From the NCBI RefSeq assembly GCF_020181595.1, contig NZ_CP084028.1, positions 2,432,398 through 2,496,397 of the forward strand: a stretch of 64,000 nucleotides of DNA, in the 5' to 3' direction. The notes beneath the pieces were generated by a model that saw nothing but the letters and a program-made list of their open reading frames with translations, was not told where the DNA came from and ran no database searches. The DNA is from [Mycobacterium] vasticus (lineage in GTDB: Bacteria; Actinomycetota; Actinomycetes; Mycobacteriales; Mycobacteriaceae). Below, one piece after another: positions 11,995-23,211 of this stretch. How positions within the stretch are numbered: position 1 is the first letter of the stretch; every line of letters starts with the position of its first letter. The position numbers and the translations under genes were made by a program.

Positions 11995-12630
11995 ATGCGC
12001 ATACAGATCTGGTCGGACGTCGTGTGCCCGTTCTGCTACATCGGCAAACGCAGGCTGGAGGCCGCGTTGGCCGAGACCGGGATCTCCGCGGACATCGCGT
12101 GGCGCAGCTTCGAGCTGGACCCGCAGGCGCCGCCCCTGCTCGATCGGCCGCTGGCCGAGGCGATGGCCGCCAAGTACGGCTTCAGCCAGGACCGGGCCCG
12201 GGCCTTTCTCGACGGCCAGCGCCGATCGGCTGCCGCCGTGGGCCTGTCCTTTGACTATGCGAACATCAAGCGTGGCAACACCTTCAACGCTCACAGGCTG
12301 ATCCACCTGGGCGCATCACAGGGGTTGGCCGACAATGTCAAGGAGCGGTTCCTGCGGGCGTATTTCACCGAAGGCGCCGCAATCGGGGACCGCGACGTGC
12401 TGGCCGGTCTGGCCGTCGAGGCCGGTCTGGACGCCACGGCGGTGGCGGCGGTGCTGGCCGGCGACGCCTACGCCGCGCAGGTGCGAGACGATGAGCGCCG
12501 AGCCGGTGAACTCGGTATCCACGCGGTGCCGCACTTCCTGATCAACGAGCGCACGGCGATCTCCGGGGCGGCGGAGGTGGCGACGTTCGCTGCGGCACTG
12601 CGCGCTGAGGCGGCTACCGGTCCGGTTTGA
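11995..12630 (+). CDS. DsbA/FrnE-family thiol oxidoreductase
   Basis: This 211-residue protein has the thioredoxin-like fold of the FrnE/2-hydroxychromene-2-carboxylate isomerase branch of the DsbA superfamily. It begins MRIQIWSDVVCPFCYIGKRR, with the CPFC redox motif near residues 10-13. A helical insert follows, then the cis-proline region HAVPHFLIN near residue 181. There is no signal peptide, so it probably acts in the cytosol on disulfides or mycothiol adducts. The ATG at 11995 was chosen because the fold starts there. A GTG at 11977 would add six residues. It converges with the next gene, and the coding ends overlap by 17 bp. Confidence 0.85.
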   Translation: MRIQIWSDVVCPFCYIGKRRLEAALAETGISADIAWRSFELDPQAPPLLDRPLAEAMAAKYGFSQDRARAFLDGQRRSAAAVGLSFDYANIKRGNTFNAHRLIHLGASQGLADNVKERFLRAYFTEGAAIGDRDVLAGLAVEAGLDATAVAAVLAGDAYAAQVRDDERRAGELGIHAVPHFLINERTAISGAAEVATFAAALRAEAATGPV

Positions 12631-14374
12631 CCCGACCGCGCTTGGTGATGCGGACGGGGAGCTCGTCGCCGGGCTGTGGCCACGGCTGGCGGCTGAGCAT
12701 GTCGGCGATCGCGACATAGCCGGCCTCGATCAGCCCGGTTTTGGCGTCGAAGATCTGGTAGGCCTGTTCGCGCCGGTGAATGGGTTGGCCTTCGAGCGTG
12801 ATCACCCGCAGGTCGCCGTCGGCGAAGTCGCAGCGGCGCTGCACCGCCGCCAGCAGCTGCTCGTTGTGCAGGTGTCCCTCGCCGAAGTTCCATCCGATCA
12901 GCGGGCCGGCGATGACCTCGCCGTCCCGGATCGTGTAGTCGGCCGCGTTGCCCTCTCCGCCCAGTGCCCGGGGCAGCAGTCCGTTGAGCGCCCGGCCGTG
13001 CAGGTGCATGGCACGAAACGCCCCCGGGACCTTGGCGGCCACCAGGTCGACGGTCGCCGGGTCGTAGAACTTCGCCAACTGGTTGATGACCAGTGGCGAG
13101 CTCTTGACGATCTTGGTCTCCAGGGCGTCTTCGGCGCCGGCACGGAAGCACCAGAAGCTGGCCGCCCAGTTCCCGGCGTAGTACCGCATGGCCGGCAGGA
13201 ACGAGATCTGCTGCGGAAACATGTTTCCCGCGATCGGGATCACGACCAGCCCGGTGAGCAGGATGGCCATCAGCAGCGGTGAGCGCAGGTCGTAGACGCT
13301 GACTTCGGGGTGCTGCCCGAACAGGAAGAACAGTGAGAACAGAAAGAACACGTTCCATTCCAACGGGACTCCCATCGGGAGGTTGGACAGGATGTTGAGG
13401 TGGAAGATCACCATGAAGGCGATCAGGAACCACCGCCACGGGTGATCTCCGGCGACCAGCACCAGTAATGCCGGCACCACGAATTCGGCGGTGGTACCGC
13501 CGACGTGGGCCATCAGCTGCGGTATCCGGGTGGGGCGCAGATCATCGAGGTGATCGACGTACATCCGGCGCTTGAGGCCGGTGAAGATCTTCGCCCGCAG
13601 CAGGGCGTTGTTGCTGGTCATCACCGCGACCACATAGGGAAAGTGGTGGTTGAGCTTGGATGTGGCTGCACCCCACCACAATCCGAGGATGATGAGCTTG
13701 AACGCGGCCAGCTGGTCGACGTAGGGGAAGAAGAACACCAGCAGGGTCAGGCCGTAGTGCTCGGCGCGAGCGGCCAGGAAGATCGTCTTGTCGCGCAGAC
13801 CCAGCACGACCAGCGTGATCACCACCGGCACCACCAGCTTCGGGTCCAGTAGACCCACCGGGCCGGGGTCGCCCTGACCGGCCGACAGCAGCAGCCGCAC
13901 ACCGCAGATCAGCACCGCGGCGTACAACGCGACGTCGATCACGGTGCGGGTGTCGCCCCGGGTCAGTGGGACCTTGTCAGGCCAGGGCGGCAGTCGGATC
14001 GTGTTGGGCCGCAACCAGTACAGGACCCCGCCGATGGGCGGCCAGAACCGGGCGGTCAGCGGACCCGATCCGCAGCCCAGGCCCAGGATCTCGAACAGCA
14101 GACTGAACACGACCAGCTTCTGGTAGACGATCGGCTGGGTCCACCACTCGGAGATGCGGCTCAAGCCGTCCAGCCCCGGGGTCGCTGCGATGACGGCCGT
14201 CGCACCCGCGACGTAGGCCGCGATCTTGAGCAGGTAGATCAGGTAGACCCCCGACGGGGTGCCGAAGCCCTGTTCGGCCCAGTGCCGGCTGACGATCTGG
14301 ATACGCGTCGCCCACCCGGCGGCGCGCCAGGTTTCGGGGTCGACGTCGGGAACCGACGGTTTGATGAATCCCAT
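12614..14374 (-). CDS. DUF3556-type multi-spanning membrane protein
   Basis: This is a 586-residue integral membrane protein with roughly eight to ten hydrophobic segments between residues 40 and 400 (for example VYLIYLLKIAAYVAGATAVIA and WNVFFLFSLFFLFG). A long soluble C-terminal part starts near residue 410. It resembles the mycobacterial family annotated as DUF3556, whose function is not established. A GGGAGCGAGGA stretch lies upstream of the ATG. The C-terminal 17 bp overlap the convergent thiol oxidoreductase gene. Neighbouring genes give no firm pathway. The family assignment is from memory of similar sequences and moderately certain. Confidence 0.8.
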   Translation of the reverse strand: MGFIKPSVPDVDPETWRAAGWATRIQIVSRHWAEQGFGTPSGVYLIYLLKIAAYVAGATAVIAATPGLDGLSRISEWWTQPIVYQKLVVFSLLFEILGLGCGSGPLTARFWPPIGGVLYWLRPNTIRLPPWPDKVPLTRGDTRTVIDVALYAAVLICGVRLLLSAGQGDPGPVGLLDPKLVVPVVITLVVLGLRDKTIFLAARAEHYGLTLLVFFFPYVDQLAAFKLIILGLWWGAATSKLNHHFPYVVAVMTSNNALLRAKIFTGLKRRMYVDHLDDLRPTRIPQLMAHVGGTTAEFVVPALLVLVAGDHPWRWFLIAFMVIFHLNILSNLPMGVPLEWNVFFLFSLFFLFGQHPEVSVYDLRSPLLMAILLTGLVVIPIAGNMFPQQISFLPAMRYYAGNWAASFWCFRAGAEDALETKIVKSSPLVINQLAKFYDPATVDLVAAKVPGAFRAMHLHGRALNGLLPRALGGEGNAADYTIRDGEVIAGPLIGWNFGEGHLHNEQLLAAVQRRCDFADGDLRVITLEGQPIHRREQAYQIFDAKTGLIEAGYVAIADMLSRQPWPQPGDELPVRITKRGRVKPDR

Positions 14375-14433
14375 GCTGTCCTCGCTCCCTGACGACCGAC
14401 CGTTCAGTTATAACGGCCGCAGCGCGGGGCCGG

Positions 14434-15258
14434 TCAGCTTTTCGGGTAGGCGGCGCGCAGCAGTGCCGGTGGCTCGAACGGGTGCCAGTCGCCGGCGGGT
14501 TGCGCCAGGCGATCGGCGATCGCGTAGACCGCCGCGGGGTGGTAGGCGAAGGCGATGTGGCTGGCCCGTATCGCGATGTACTCCGCCTGCCGGCCGGTGT
14601 CGGCGTCGTCGAGACAGACCTGCCGGCCCACGATTCCGTCCACCACGGAGTAGATCGCGGTGGCCGGCACCGGCAGCGGCCCGGATTCGCCGCGTGTTTC
14701 GTTGATGGCCGACTGATAGTCGCCGTACCAGCGGGCCCACTCGTTGAAGCGCGGCCACTGCGGGAAGTCGGACATGTCGGTCGCTACGGGGTCGGCCTGG
14801 CCAGCCGTACCGGTGGCCAGCCGCAGCGGCGAACCCAGGGTGATCACCTGGCGGATCGATTCGGTTCTGCGCCAGGCTAATTCACGGGCGTACAGGCCGC
14901 CCAGGCTCCAGCCGATCACCGAGATCGGGACCTGATAGCGGGCCGAGAGCGCGTCGAGCCGTGCGGCTATCCCGTCACGCACCCGCGGCGTCGGGCCGAA
15001 GTTGGTGCCCAGCCCCCAGCCGTGAACCCGATAGCCCAGCCGCCGCAGCACGCGACGCAGCACCAGGGTCGCCGAGTCGGCCGCACCCAGGCCGGGCAGC
15101 ACCAACACCGGGTGGCCGTCACCGCGCGGCAGGTTTCGCAGCAGGGGTGCCGCCCCGACGAGCAGCCCGATATCGACGGCGGCACGGGCGGGTTCGGTGA
15201 GGTAGAGCAGCCGGCTCGGGATGACGGGCCGGTAGCCGGGTCGGTTCACCTGGTTCAC
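14434..15258 (-). CDS. Alpha/beta hydrolase (lipase/esterase-like)
   Basis: This 274-residue alpha/beta-hydrolase fold protein has the strand-turn motif PVLVLPGLGAADSATLVLRR near residue 50, a lipase-type oxyanion region. The nucleophile elbow GWSLGGLYAREL follows near residue 115, then TLGSPLRLA. A late histidine in ASHIAFAYHP may complete the triad. No signal peptide is obvious. The GTG at 15258 was used, but a GTG nine bases downstream is equally plausible. It lies 21 bp behind whiA and may be co-transcribed. The substrate is unknown. Confidence 0.8.
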   Translation of the reverse strand: MNQVNRPGYRPVIPSRLLYLTEPARAAVDIGLLVGAAPLLRNLPRGDGHPVLVLPGLGAADSATLVLRRVLRRLGYRVHGWGLGTNFGPTPRVRDGIAARLDALSARYQVPISVIGWSLGGLYARELAWRRTESIRQVITLGSPLRLATGTAGQADPVATDMSDFPQWPRFNEWARWYGDYQSAINETRGESGPLPVPATAIYSVVDGIVGRQVCLDDADTGRQAEYIAIRASHIAFAYHPAAVYAIADRLAQPAGDWHPFEPPALLRAAYPKS

Positions 15259-15279
15259 CTCGGGCAGCCACCCGATCCG

Positions 15280-16263
15280 TCAGGCGTCTTCGAGCAGATC
15301 CGGCGTGACCGCCGACTCGGTGTCGGGGATCCCGTCCTGCTTGGCCTTGCGGTCGGCCATCGACAGCAGCCGCCGAATCCGGCCGGCCACAGCGTCTTTG
15401 GTCATCGGCGGGTCGGCCAGCCGGCCCAACTCCTCCAGGGATGCCTGCCGGTGCTCGACGCGCAGCTTGCCCGCCGAGGCCAGATGGTCGGGCACCCCGT
15501 CGCCCAGGATCGCCAGCGCACGTTCCACCCGGGCCGCGGCGGCCACCGCCGCGCGCGCCGAGCGCCGCAGGTTCGCGTCGTCGAAGTTGGCCAGCCGGTT
15601 GGCGGTAGCGCGCACCTCGCGGCGAATCCGGCGCTCCTCCCAGACCAGCCGGGTGTCCTGGGCACCCATCCGGGTCAGCAGCGCACCGATGGCCTCGCCG
15701 TCGCGCACCACCACCCGGTCAGCGCCGCGCACCTCGCGGGCCTTGGCGCTGATGCCCAGCCGCCGCGCCGCACCCACCAACGCGAGCGCAGCCTCCGGGC
15801 CCGGGCAGCCGACCTCCAGTGCAGATGAGCGACCCGGCTCGGTCAGCGATCCGTGCGCCAAAAACGCTCCGCGCCAAGCGGCTTCGGCATCGGCAACGCT
15901 GCCGCCGACGACTTGGGCCGGCAGTCCGCGCACTGGGCGTCCGCGCAGGTCCAGCAGACCGGTCTGGCGGGCCAGCGCCTCACCGTCCTTGGTCACCCGC
16001 AGCACGTAGCGGGTGTTCTTGCGCATCCCGCTGGCGGTCAGCACGTGCACGATCGCGTTGTAGCCGTACAGGTCGAAGATGTCCTTGCGCAGCCGGCGGG
16101 CGATCACACCCTGATCCACCTCGGCCTCGACCACCACCCGGCCCGCCACGATGTGCAGCCCGCCGGCGAAGCGCAGCAACGCCGCCACCTCGGCACGGCG
16201 CGCGCTGACCGAGCTGATCACGAGACGGCTCAGCTCATCTTTGACTTCGGCCGTCATCGCCAC
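15280..16263 (-). CDS. whiA: DNA-binding protein WhiA
   Basis: This 327-residue regulator combines an N-terminal LAGLIDADG-like domain with a C-terminal helix-turn-helix. In Streptomyces WhiA works with WhiB in sporulation-septation control. The mycobacterial role is less defined. The C-terminal region from [20 protein letters not shown] to [13 protein letters not shown] is nearly invariant across actinobacteria. AGGAGG lies 9 nt upstream of the GTG at 16263. An ATG at 16257 overlaps the yvcK stop (ATGA) and is the alternative start. It is the last gene of uvrC-rapZ-yvcK-whiA. Confidence 0.96.
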   Translation of the reverse strand: MAMTAEVKDELSRLVISSVSARRAEVAALLRFAGGLHIVAGRVVVEAEVDQGVIARRLRKDIFDLYGYNAIVHVLTASGMRKNTRYVLRVTKDGEALARQTGLLDLRGRPVRGLPAQVVGGSVADAEAAWRGAFLAHGSLTEPGRSSALEVGCPGPEAALALVGAARRLGISAKAREVRGADRVVVRDGEAIGALLTRMGAQDTRLVWEERRIRREVRATANRLANFDDANLRRSARAAVAAAARVERALAILGDGVPDHLASAGKLRVEHRQASLEELGRLADPPMTKDAVAGRIRRLLSMADRKAKQDGIPDTESAVTPDLLEDA

Positions 16264-17333
16264 GGCTTGCCACCTCCTGGTCCGAGTCCGCTCGGTCCAC
16301 TCACGCCGGTTTGCCGGCCCCCGCCCTCATCGGTCGATGCGACCGGCGTCGGGACCGTCAGCGGCGGCGCGCCGGCCTCCCGAACCCCGTCCAGCACAGC
16401 TGCCAGCTTTCCTGGGTCATGTAAAGGTGTACCAGGTCGGGCCACGTCCACGAACGCAACCTCGGCACCGAACAGCGCCGCCGCCCGGCGCAGCTGGTCG
16501 CGCTCCCGCTCACTGGGCACCCGCCCATCGTCGATCACGATGTCATCGACGGTGAATCCGGGTGCGTGCTGGGCCAATACGTGCAGGTGACGCTCCACCG
16601 AGAAGCCCGCCGTCTCCCCCGGCTCGGCCACCAGGTTGAGCACCAGGGCGCGCCGCGCCTTGGTGGCCTGCAACGCCGAGGCCAGGCCCGGCACCAGCAG
16701 GTGCGGGATCACGCTGGTGAACCACGACCCCGGACCGAGCACCACCAGGTCTGCGGCCATGATCGCGTCGACGGCCTGGCGGGTGGCCGGCGGATTGCCC
16801 GGCAGCAGCCGCACCCGGCGAACCTTGCCCGGGGTGGTCGCAATCGCCACCTGCCCCCGGATCAGCCGGAACAGTCGCGGGTCGGCGTCCAGGCCCGAGA
16901 CGTCGGCCTCGATCTGCAGCGCGATCGGGCACATCGGCAGCACCCGGCCCTTGACGCCGAGCATCCGGCCCAGCTCGTCGAGGGCGGCCACCGGGTCGGC
17001 CAGCACCTCGTTGAGGCCGGCCAGCAGCAGGTTGCCGATCGGGTGCCCGGCCAGCGCACCGGTACCGCCGAATCGGTGCTGCAGGATGGTCGCCCACAAC
17101 CGTCCGCTGGGACTGTCCGACGCCAGCGCGGCCAGCGCCATCCGCAGGTCTCCGGGCGGCACCACGTCCAGTTCGCCGCGCAGCCGCCCCGACGAGCCGC
17201 CGTCGTCGGCGACGGTGACCACCGCGGTGACGTGCGGGGTCAGCCGGCGGGCGGCCGACAGGGTCGCGTACAGACCGTGCCCGCCACCGAGCGCGACGAT
17301 GCTCCGGTTGGCGCTCGCGGGCTCAATACTCAT
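16254..17333 (-). CDS. yvcK: YvcK/CuvA-family gluconeogenesis factor
   Basis: This 359-residue CofD-like (UPF0052) protein binds UDP-sugars in characterised homologues. It affects cell shape and carbon use; the M. tuberculosis homologue (Rv1422) is called CuvA. Recognisable segments are [20 protein letters not shown] near residue 12, [25 protein letters not shown] and [17 protein letters not shown]. The last 30 or so residues are Gly/Pro-rich and probably disordered. Both ends overlap neighbours by a few bases, so the cluster is translationally coupled. Confidence 0.94.
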   Translation of the reverse strand: MSIEPASANRSIVALGGGHGLYATLSAARRLTPHVTAVVTVADDGGSSGRLRGELDVVPPGDLRMALAALASDSPSGRLWATILQHRFGGTGALAGHPIGNLLLAGLNEVLADPVAALDELGRMLGVKGRVLPMCPIALQIEADVSGLDADPRLFRLIRGQVAIATTPGKVRRVRLLPGNPPATRQAVDAIMAADLVVLGPGSWFTSVIPHLLVPGLASALQATKARRALVLNLVAEPGETAGFSVERHLHVLAQHAPGFTVDDIVIDDGRVPSERERDQLRRAAALFGAEVAFVDVARPGTPLHDPGKLAAVLDGVREAGAPPLTVPTPVASTDEGGGRQTGVSGPSGLGPGGGKPWR

Positions 17334-18265
17334 TCACGGCCCAGATCCCGGTGCAGTACCCGCACCGACAGCTCTCCGGAGGTGTCTTCGCTGTCCAACA
17401 GCCGCGCCAGCGCCTCGGCGATGGCGACACTGCGATGCTTGCCGCCGGTGCAACCGATGGCCACGGTCATGTATCGCTTTCCCTCTCGTCGATAGCCGCC
17501 GACCACCAGGGACAGTAGCCGGTGGTAAGTGCTCAGGAACTCGTCGGCGCCCGGCTGGCTCAGCACGTAGTCGCGCACCGCCTCGTGCTGCCCGGTGTGC
17601 GGGCGCAGCTCGTCGACCCAGTGCGGGTTGGGCAGGAATCGCACGTCCATCACCATGTCGGAGTCCATCGGCAGGCCGTACTTGAAACCGAAGGACTCCA
17701 CGGTGATCGACGTGGGCGCGGTGACGGCGTCGCCGCCGAACATGTCCTCGATGCTCTCCCGAAGCTCCCGCACGCTCAGCACCGAGGTGTCGATGACGAG
17801 GTCGGCCACCGCACGCACCGGCGCCAGCATGGCGCGCTCGGCGGCGATCCCCTCCGCCAGAGTCTGCTTGCCCTGCAGGGGGTGGCTGCGGCGGTTGTTC
17901 TCGTAGCGGCGGATCAGCGCGTCGTCGGCGGCATCCATGAACAGCACCCGGGGGTTGATCCCGCGGGTCGCCAGCTCGGACCGCACCGAGTCCAGGTCAC
18001 CGGTGAAGCCGGCCGACCGGACGTCCATCACCACCGCCAGCTGGGTGATCCGCGAACCGGCCGCCAGCCCGAGGTCGACCATCCGGGCGATGAGCTCCGG
18101 CGGCAGGTTGTCGGCGACGTACCAGCCCAGGTCTTCGAGCACCTTGGCCGCTGTGCCGCGGCCGGCGCCGGACAGCCCAGTCACCAGCACGACGTCGATG
18201 CCGGCGCCGTCTCCGGGGCCGGCGACGTCGCGCTCACGCACGCCCTTGGCTGAATCCTGGTTCAT
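17330..18265 (-). CDS. rapZ: RapZ/YvcJ-family nucleotide-binding protein
   Basis: This 311-residue P-loop protein has a Walker A of the form [12 protein letters not shown] near residue 30, in which arginine occupies the place before the usual lysine/threonine pair. [18 protein letters not shown] and the C-terminal [18 protein letters not shown] are hallmarks of the family. In E. coli RapZ is an RNA-binding adaptor controlling glmS. In Gram-positives YvcJ hydrolyses nucleotides, and the actinobacterial role is not settled. Start and stop overlap uvrC and yvcK by four bases each. It is Rv1421-like. Confidence 0.94.
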   Translation of the reverse strand: MNQDSAKGVRERDVAGPGDGAGIDVVLVTGLSGAGRGTAAKVLEDLGWYVADNLPPELIARMVDLGLAAGSRITQLAVVMDVRSAGFTGDLDSVRSELATRGINPRVLFMDAADDALIRRYENNRRSHPLQGKQTLAEGIAAERAMLAPVRAVADLVIDTSVLSVRELRESIEDMFGGDAVTAPTSITVESFGFKYGLPMDSDMVMDVRFLPNPHWVDELRPHTGQHEAVRDYVLSQPGADEFLSTYHRLLSLVVGGYRREGKRYMTVAIGCTGGKHRSVAIAEALARLLDSEDTSGELSVRVLHRDLGRE

Positions 18266-20220
18266 CCCGACATCCGTTGCTGCTGCGCGGCGCCCGGCGC
18301 GCCGTCGGCTCCCAGGGCCTCCAGGACGGCGGTGGCGGTGGCCGCGCCGATCCCGGGGATCGAGGTGAGCTCTTCGACCGTAGCGTTCTTCAGCCGCGCC
18401 ACCGAGCCGAAATGCGAGATCAGCACCTTGCGCCGGTGTTCGCCCAGTCCGGGGACGGCGTCGAGCACCGACGCGGTCATCCGCCGGGACCTCTTGCTGC
18501 GGTGATAGGTGATGGCGAACCGGTGTGCCTCATCACGGATGCGCTGCAACAGGTAGAGGCCTTCGCTCTGGCGCGCCAAGATGATCGGGTCCGGCTCCGA
18601 GGGCACCCACACCTCTTCCAGGCGTTTGGCCAGGCCGATGGTCGCCACGTCGGTGATGCCCAGTTCGGCCAGCACCGCGGCGGCCGCGTTGACCTGCGGG
18701 GCGCCGCCGTCCACCACATACAGGTTCGGCGGATAGGCGAACTTGCGGGACTTGCCTTCGGGGGCAAGCATTTCCGGGTCCAGATGGTGACGGAACCGGC
18801 GACGGGTCACCTCGGCGATCGAGGCGACATCGTCGGAGCGGCCCTCCCCGGCCGCCTCGCGGATCGCGAAGTGGCGGTAGTCGGACTTGCGGGGCAGTCC
18901 GTCCTCGAACACCACCAGGGAGGCCACCACATCGGTGCCCTGCACGTGGCTGATGTCGACGCATTCGATGCGCAGCGGCGCGTCGGCCAGCCCCAGCGCC
19001 TCCTGAATATTCTGCAGCGCAGCGGATCTGGCGGTGAAATCCCCGGCACGCTTCAGCTTGTGTTGCGCCAGAGCCTCTTTGGCGTTGCGCTCCACGGTCT
19101 CGGCCAGGGCGCGCTTGTCACCGCGCATCGGCACCCGCAACGAGACCCGCGAGCCCCGCAGCCCGGACAGCCAGCTGGTCAATTCCTCGGTGTTGGCCGG
19201 CAGGCACGGCACCAACACCTCGCGCGGCACCGGGTTGGCCGGCTCGTCGGCGGCGCCCTCCAATTCGGCCTGGTCGCCGTAGAACTGGGTGACGAACTGC
19301 TCCACCAGGCGTTCCAGCGAACTCCCGGAATTCCCTGGATCCCCGGGCTTTTCGACGATCCATCCGCGCTGCCCACGGACCCGGCCGCCGCGCACGTGGA
19401 AGACCTGCACCGCTGCCTCCAACTCGTCGTCGGCGAAGGCCACCACGTCGGCGTCGGTGCCGTCACCGAGCACCACGGCCTGTTTCTCCAACGCGCGCTT
19501 GAGCGCGGCGACGTCGTCACGCAACCGTGCCGCGCGCTCGAAGTCGAGTTCCTCGGAGGCGGCCAGCATCTGCTGCTCCAGGCTGCGGACCAGCCGGTCG
19601 GTCTTGCCGGCCAGAAAGTCGCAGAAGTCGTCGACGATCGCACGGTGCTCCTGAGCGCTGACCCGCCCAACGCACGGCGCCGAGCACTTGCCGATATAGC
19701 CCAGCAGGCAGGGCCGGCCGATCTGCTGGTGGCGCTTGAACACCCCGGCCGAACAGGTGCGCGCCGGAAAGACGCGCAGCAACAGGTCCAGCGTCTCCCG
19801 GATGGCCCAGGCATGCGAGTACGGCCCGAAATAGCGGACCCCTTTGCGGCGCGGTCCGCGGTAGACCATCAGCCGCGGGTATTCCTCGTTGAGGGTGACC
19901 GCCAGCACCGGGTAGGTCTTGTCGTCGCGATAGCGGACGTTGAACCGGGGATCGAACTCCTTGATCCAGTTGTATTCCAGTTGCAGCGCTTCGACCTCGG
20001 TGCCCACCACCGTCCACTCGACGCCTGCCGCGGTGGTCACCATCTGGCGGGTGCGCGGGTGCAGGCCGGCGACGTCGGCGAAGTACGACGTCAGGCGCGA
20101 CCGCAGGCTTTTCGCCTTGCCGACGTAGATGACCCGGCCGTGCGGGTCGACGAACCGGTAGACGCCGGGCTCGACGGGAATGGACCCGGGTGCCGGGCGA
20201 TAGGTCGCGGGATCTGGCAC
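18262..20220 (-). CDS. uvrC: Excinuclease ABC subunit C
   Basis: This 652-residue nuclease makes the dual incisions of nucleotide excision repair with UvrA and UvrB. Domains in order: GIY-YIG nuclease ([20 protein letters not shown], residues about 19-38); cysteine cluster ([13 protein letters not shown]); UVR domain binding UvrB ([19 protein letters not shown], near residue 213); RNase H-like nuclease ([20 protein letters not shown]); and tandem helix-hairpin-helix (VPGLGEHRR and [12 protein letters not shown]). Start is the GTG at 20220. The length equals that of M. tuberculosis UvrC within a few residues. It heads the uvrC-rapZ-yvcK-whiA operon. Confidence 0.97.
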   Translation of the reverse strand: MPDPATYRPAPGSIPVEPGVYRFVDPHGRVIYVGKAKSLRSRLTSYFADVAGLHPRTRQMVTTAAGVEWTVVGTEVEALQLEYNWIKEFDPRFNVRYRDDKTYPVLAVTLNEEYPRLMVYRGPRRKGVRYFGPYSHAWAIRETLDLLLRVFPARTCSAGVFKRHQQIGRPCLLGYIGKCSAPCVGRVSAQEHRAIVDDFCDFLAGKTDRLVRSLEQQMLAASEELDFERAARLRDDVAALKRALEKQAVVLGDGTDADVVAFADDELEAAVQVFHVRGGRVRGQRGWIVEKPGDPGNSGSSLERLVEQFVTQFYGDQAELEGAADEPANPVPREVLVPCLPANTEELTSWLSGLRGSRVSLRVPMRGDKRALAETVERNAKEALAQHKLKRAGDFTARSAALQNIQEALGLADAPLRIECVDISHVQGTDVVASLVVFEDGLPRKSDYRHFAIREAAGEGRSDDVASIAEVTRRRFRHHLDPEMLAPEGKSRKFAYPPNLYVVDGGAPQVNAAAAVLAELGITDVATIGLAKRLEEVWVPSEPDPIILARQSEGLYLLQRIRDEAHRFAITYHRSKRSRRMTASVLDAVPGLGEHRRKVLISHFGSVARLKNATVEELTSIPGIGAATATAVLEALGADGAPGAAQQQRMSG

Positions 20221-20230
20221 GACTACAAGG

Positions 20231-21177
<947 letters not shown>

Positions 21178-22455
21178 CTACAGCGCCCCGCCGAACTCGT
21201 CGGAAACCGGAGTCACGTCGTCGAAGTCCTCCAGACCGGTCAGGTCGTGGCCCATCCGGTCGCGTTTGGTCATCAGATAGCGGATGTTCTCGGAGTTGGC
21301 CCGCACCGGCAGCGGAACCCGCTCGATGATGTGCAGCCCGTAGCCGTCCAGCCCGACCCGCTTGGCCGGATTGTTGGTGAGCAGCCGCATCGAGCGCACG
21401 CCCAGGTCGGCCAGGATCTGTGCGCCGATCCCGTAATCGCGGGCGTCGGCGGGCAGCCCGAGTTTGAGGTTGGCGTCGACGGTGTCGTCGCCGGAGTCCT
21501 GAAGTTGATAGGCCTGCAGCTTGTGCAGCAGCCCGATGCCGCGGCCCTCGTGCCCGCGCATGTAGAGCACCACCCCGCGGCCCTCCTGGGCCACCATCGC
21601 CAGCGCGGCGTCGAGCTGCGGACCGCAATCGCAACGGCGAGAACCGAACACGTCGCCGGTCAGACACTCCGAGTGCACCCGGACCAGGACATCGTCGCCT
21701 TCACTGTGCGGCCCGGCGATCTCGCCGCGAACCAGTGCGACGTGTTCGACGTCCTCGTAGATGCTGGAGTAGCCGACAGCCCGGAACTCGCCGTGCCGGG
21801 TCGGGATCCGCGCTTCGGCGACCCGCTCGATGTGCTTCTCGTGCTTGCGCCGCCACTCGATCATGTCGGCGATCGAGATGAGCGCCAGCCCGTGTTCGTC
21901 GGCGAAGACCCGCAGTTCGTCGGTCTGGGCCATGGCGCCCTCGTCTTTTTGGCTGACGATCTCGCAGATCGCCCCCGCCGGCTGCAGGCCGGCCATCCGG
22001 GCCAGGTCGACCGCGGCCTCGGTGTGCCCGGGGCGGCGCAGCACGCCGCCGTCCTTGGCGCGCAACGGCACTACGTGACCCGGCCGGGTGAAGTCGTCGG
22101 CGATGCTGCCCGGATCGGCCAGCAGGCGCATCGTCGTCGCCCGGTCGGACGCCGAAATCCCGGTGCCCACATTGTTCTTCGCGTCGACGGTCACGGTGTA
22201 GGCGGTGCCGTGCTTGTCCTGGTTGACCGCGTACATCGGCAGCAGCCCGAGCCGGTCGCAGATCGCGCCGTCCAGCGGCACGCAGAGGTAGCCGGAGGTG
22301 TAGCGCACCATGAAGGCCACCAGTTCGGGGGTGGCCTTTTCGGCGGCGAAGATCAGGTCGCCTTCGTTCTCGCGGTCCTCGTCGTCGATGACGACGACGG
22401 CTTTACCCGCTGCGATGTCGGCAACCGCCCGCTCGACGGTGTCCAACTTCGTCAT
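21178..22455 (-). CDS. ribBA: Bifunctional DHBP synthase / GTP cyclohydrolase II
   Basis: This 425-residue enzyme supplies both riboflavin precursors. The N-terminal half (RibB) makes 3,4-dihydroxy-2-butanone 4-phosphate and has [18 protein letters not shown] and YLCVPLD. The C-terminal half (RibA, from about residue 207) is GTP cyclohydrolase II, with zinc ligands in [16 protein letters not shown] and the motif [15 protein letters not shown] at 22455 was chosen: GGTGGAG lies 5 nt upstream and the length equals M. tuberculosis RibA2. The in-frame GTG six bases earlier sits within that ribosome site. ribH follows directly. Confidence 0.97.
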   Translation of the reverse strand: MTKLDTVERAVADIAAGKAVVVIDDEDRENEGDLIFAAEKATPELVAFMVRYTSGYLCVPLDGAICDRLGLLPMYAVNQDKHGTAYTVTVDAKNNVGTGISASDRATTMRLLADPGSIADDFTRPGHVVPLRAKDGGVLRRPGHTEAAVDLARMAGLQPAGAICEIVSQKDEGAMAQTDELRVFADEHGLALISIADMIEWRRKHEKHIERVAEARIPTRHGEFRAVGYSSIYEDVEHVALVRGEIAGPHSEGDDVLVRVHSECLTGDVFGSRRCDCGPQLDAALAMVAQEGRGVVLYMRGHEGRGIGLLHKLQAYQLQDSGDDTVDANLKLGLPADARDYGIGAQILADLGVRSMRLLTNNPAKRVGLDGYGLHIIERVPLPVRANSENIRYLMTKRDRMGHDLTGLEDFDDVTPVSDEFGGAL

Positions 22456-22552
22456 CTTCACTCCACCTTGGTTCGCTGTCTGCCGGACGCCGGTCGGAGG
22501 CAGTCCGTCCGTCCAGTATGAACCACCTGAGCGGCCCGGTTTGCCACGTCAC

Positions 22553-23161
22553 TCACTGAGCGGGATTTGCCACCAGTCGCTCGACATATTTCGCTATCAC
22601 GTCGACCTCCAGGTTGACCCGCGTTCCCACCGGCGCGCGGCCCAACGTGGTCAATTCCAATGTGGTCGGAATCAACGACACCTCGAAGAAGTCTTCTGGA
22701 TCACAACCCAGCCCGGCCACGGTCAGGGAGATGCCGTCGACGGTGATGGAGCCCTTGTGCACCACGTAGCGGGCCAGTTCGCGGGGCAGTGCGATGCGCA
22801 CCACCTCCCAGTGCTCGGCGGGCGTTCGGGCCACCACGGCCCCGGTGCCGTCGACGTGTCCCTGCACGATGTGCCCGCCCAGCCGGCTGCCCACCGAGGC
22901 CGCCCGCTCCAGGTTGACGCGGCTTCCCGGTGACAGTTTGTCCAGGCTGGAGCGCTGCAGGGTCTCATGCATGACGTCGGCGGAGAACCGTCCGCCGGGC
23001 AGTACCTCGACCACGGTCAGGCAGACCCCGTTGACGGCGATCGAGTCGCCGTGCCGGGCGTCGGAGGTGACGGTGGGCCCCTCGATGACCAGGCGCGCGG
23101 CGTCGGTCAGCTCATCACGGCTGACCAGCTCGCCCAGCTCCTCGACGATTCCGGTGAACAT
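22553..23161 (-). CDS. ribE: Riboflavin synthase, alpha chain
   Basis: This 202-residue enzyme dismutates two lumazine molecules to riboflavin. It has the expected internal duplication of the lumazine-binding fold: MFTGIVEELGEL at the N-terminus, HGDSIAVNGVCLTV in repeat one, and KGSITVDGISLTV with RVNLEVDVIAKYV in repeat two. ATG at 23161 gives the canonical MFTGIVEE start, and a GTG precedes it directly. About 100 bp separate it from ribBA. I saw no FMN-riboswitch-like conserved segments in this or the upstream gap. Called ribC in M. tuberculosis (Rv1412). Confidence 0.96.
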   Translation of the reverse strand: MFTGIVEELGELVSRDELTDAARLVIEGPTVTSDARHGDSIAVNGVCLTVVEVLPGGRFSADVMHETLQRSSLDKLSPGSRVNLERAASVGSRLGGHIVQGHVDGTGAVVARTPAEHWEVVRIALPRELARYVVHKGSITVDGISLTVAGLGCDPEDFFEVSLIPTTLELTTLGRAPVGTRVNLEVDVIAKYVERLVANPAQ

Positions 23162-23198
23162 CACAACAGGCTAGCGGCCCCCTACCGGACGGCCTCTA

Positions 23199-23204
23199 TA
23201 CGAT
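23199..23204 (+). promoter_or_regulatory. Candidate -10 element for leaderless lprG transcription
   Basis: TACGAT (TANNNT) is followed by 7 nt and then the ATG at 23212, which favours that ATG over the one at 23203, since the latter overlaps the hexamer. No Shine-Dalgarno sequence precedes either ATG. Confidence 0.5.
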
Positions 23205-23211
23205 GTCACCC

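Noticed and set aside
22456..22552. FMN riboswitch upstream of ribBA or ribE
   Set aside because: Neither this gap nor the short region before ribE contains the conserved FMN-element segments; there is too little space for the structure.
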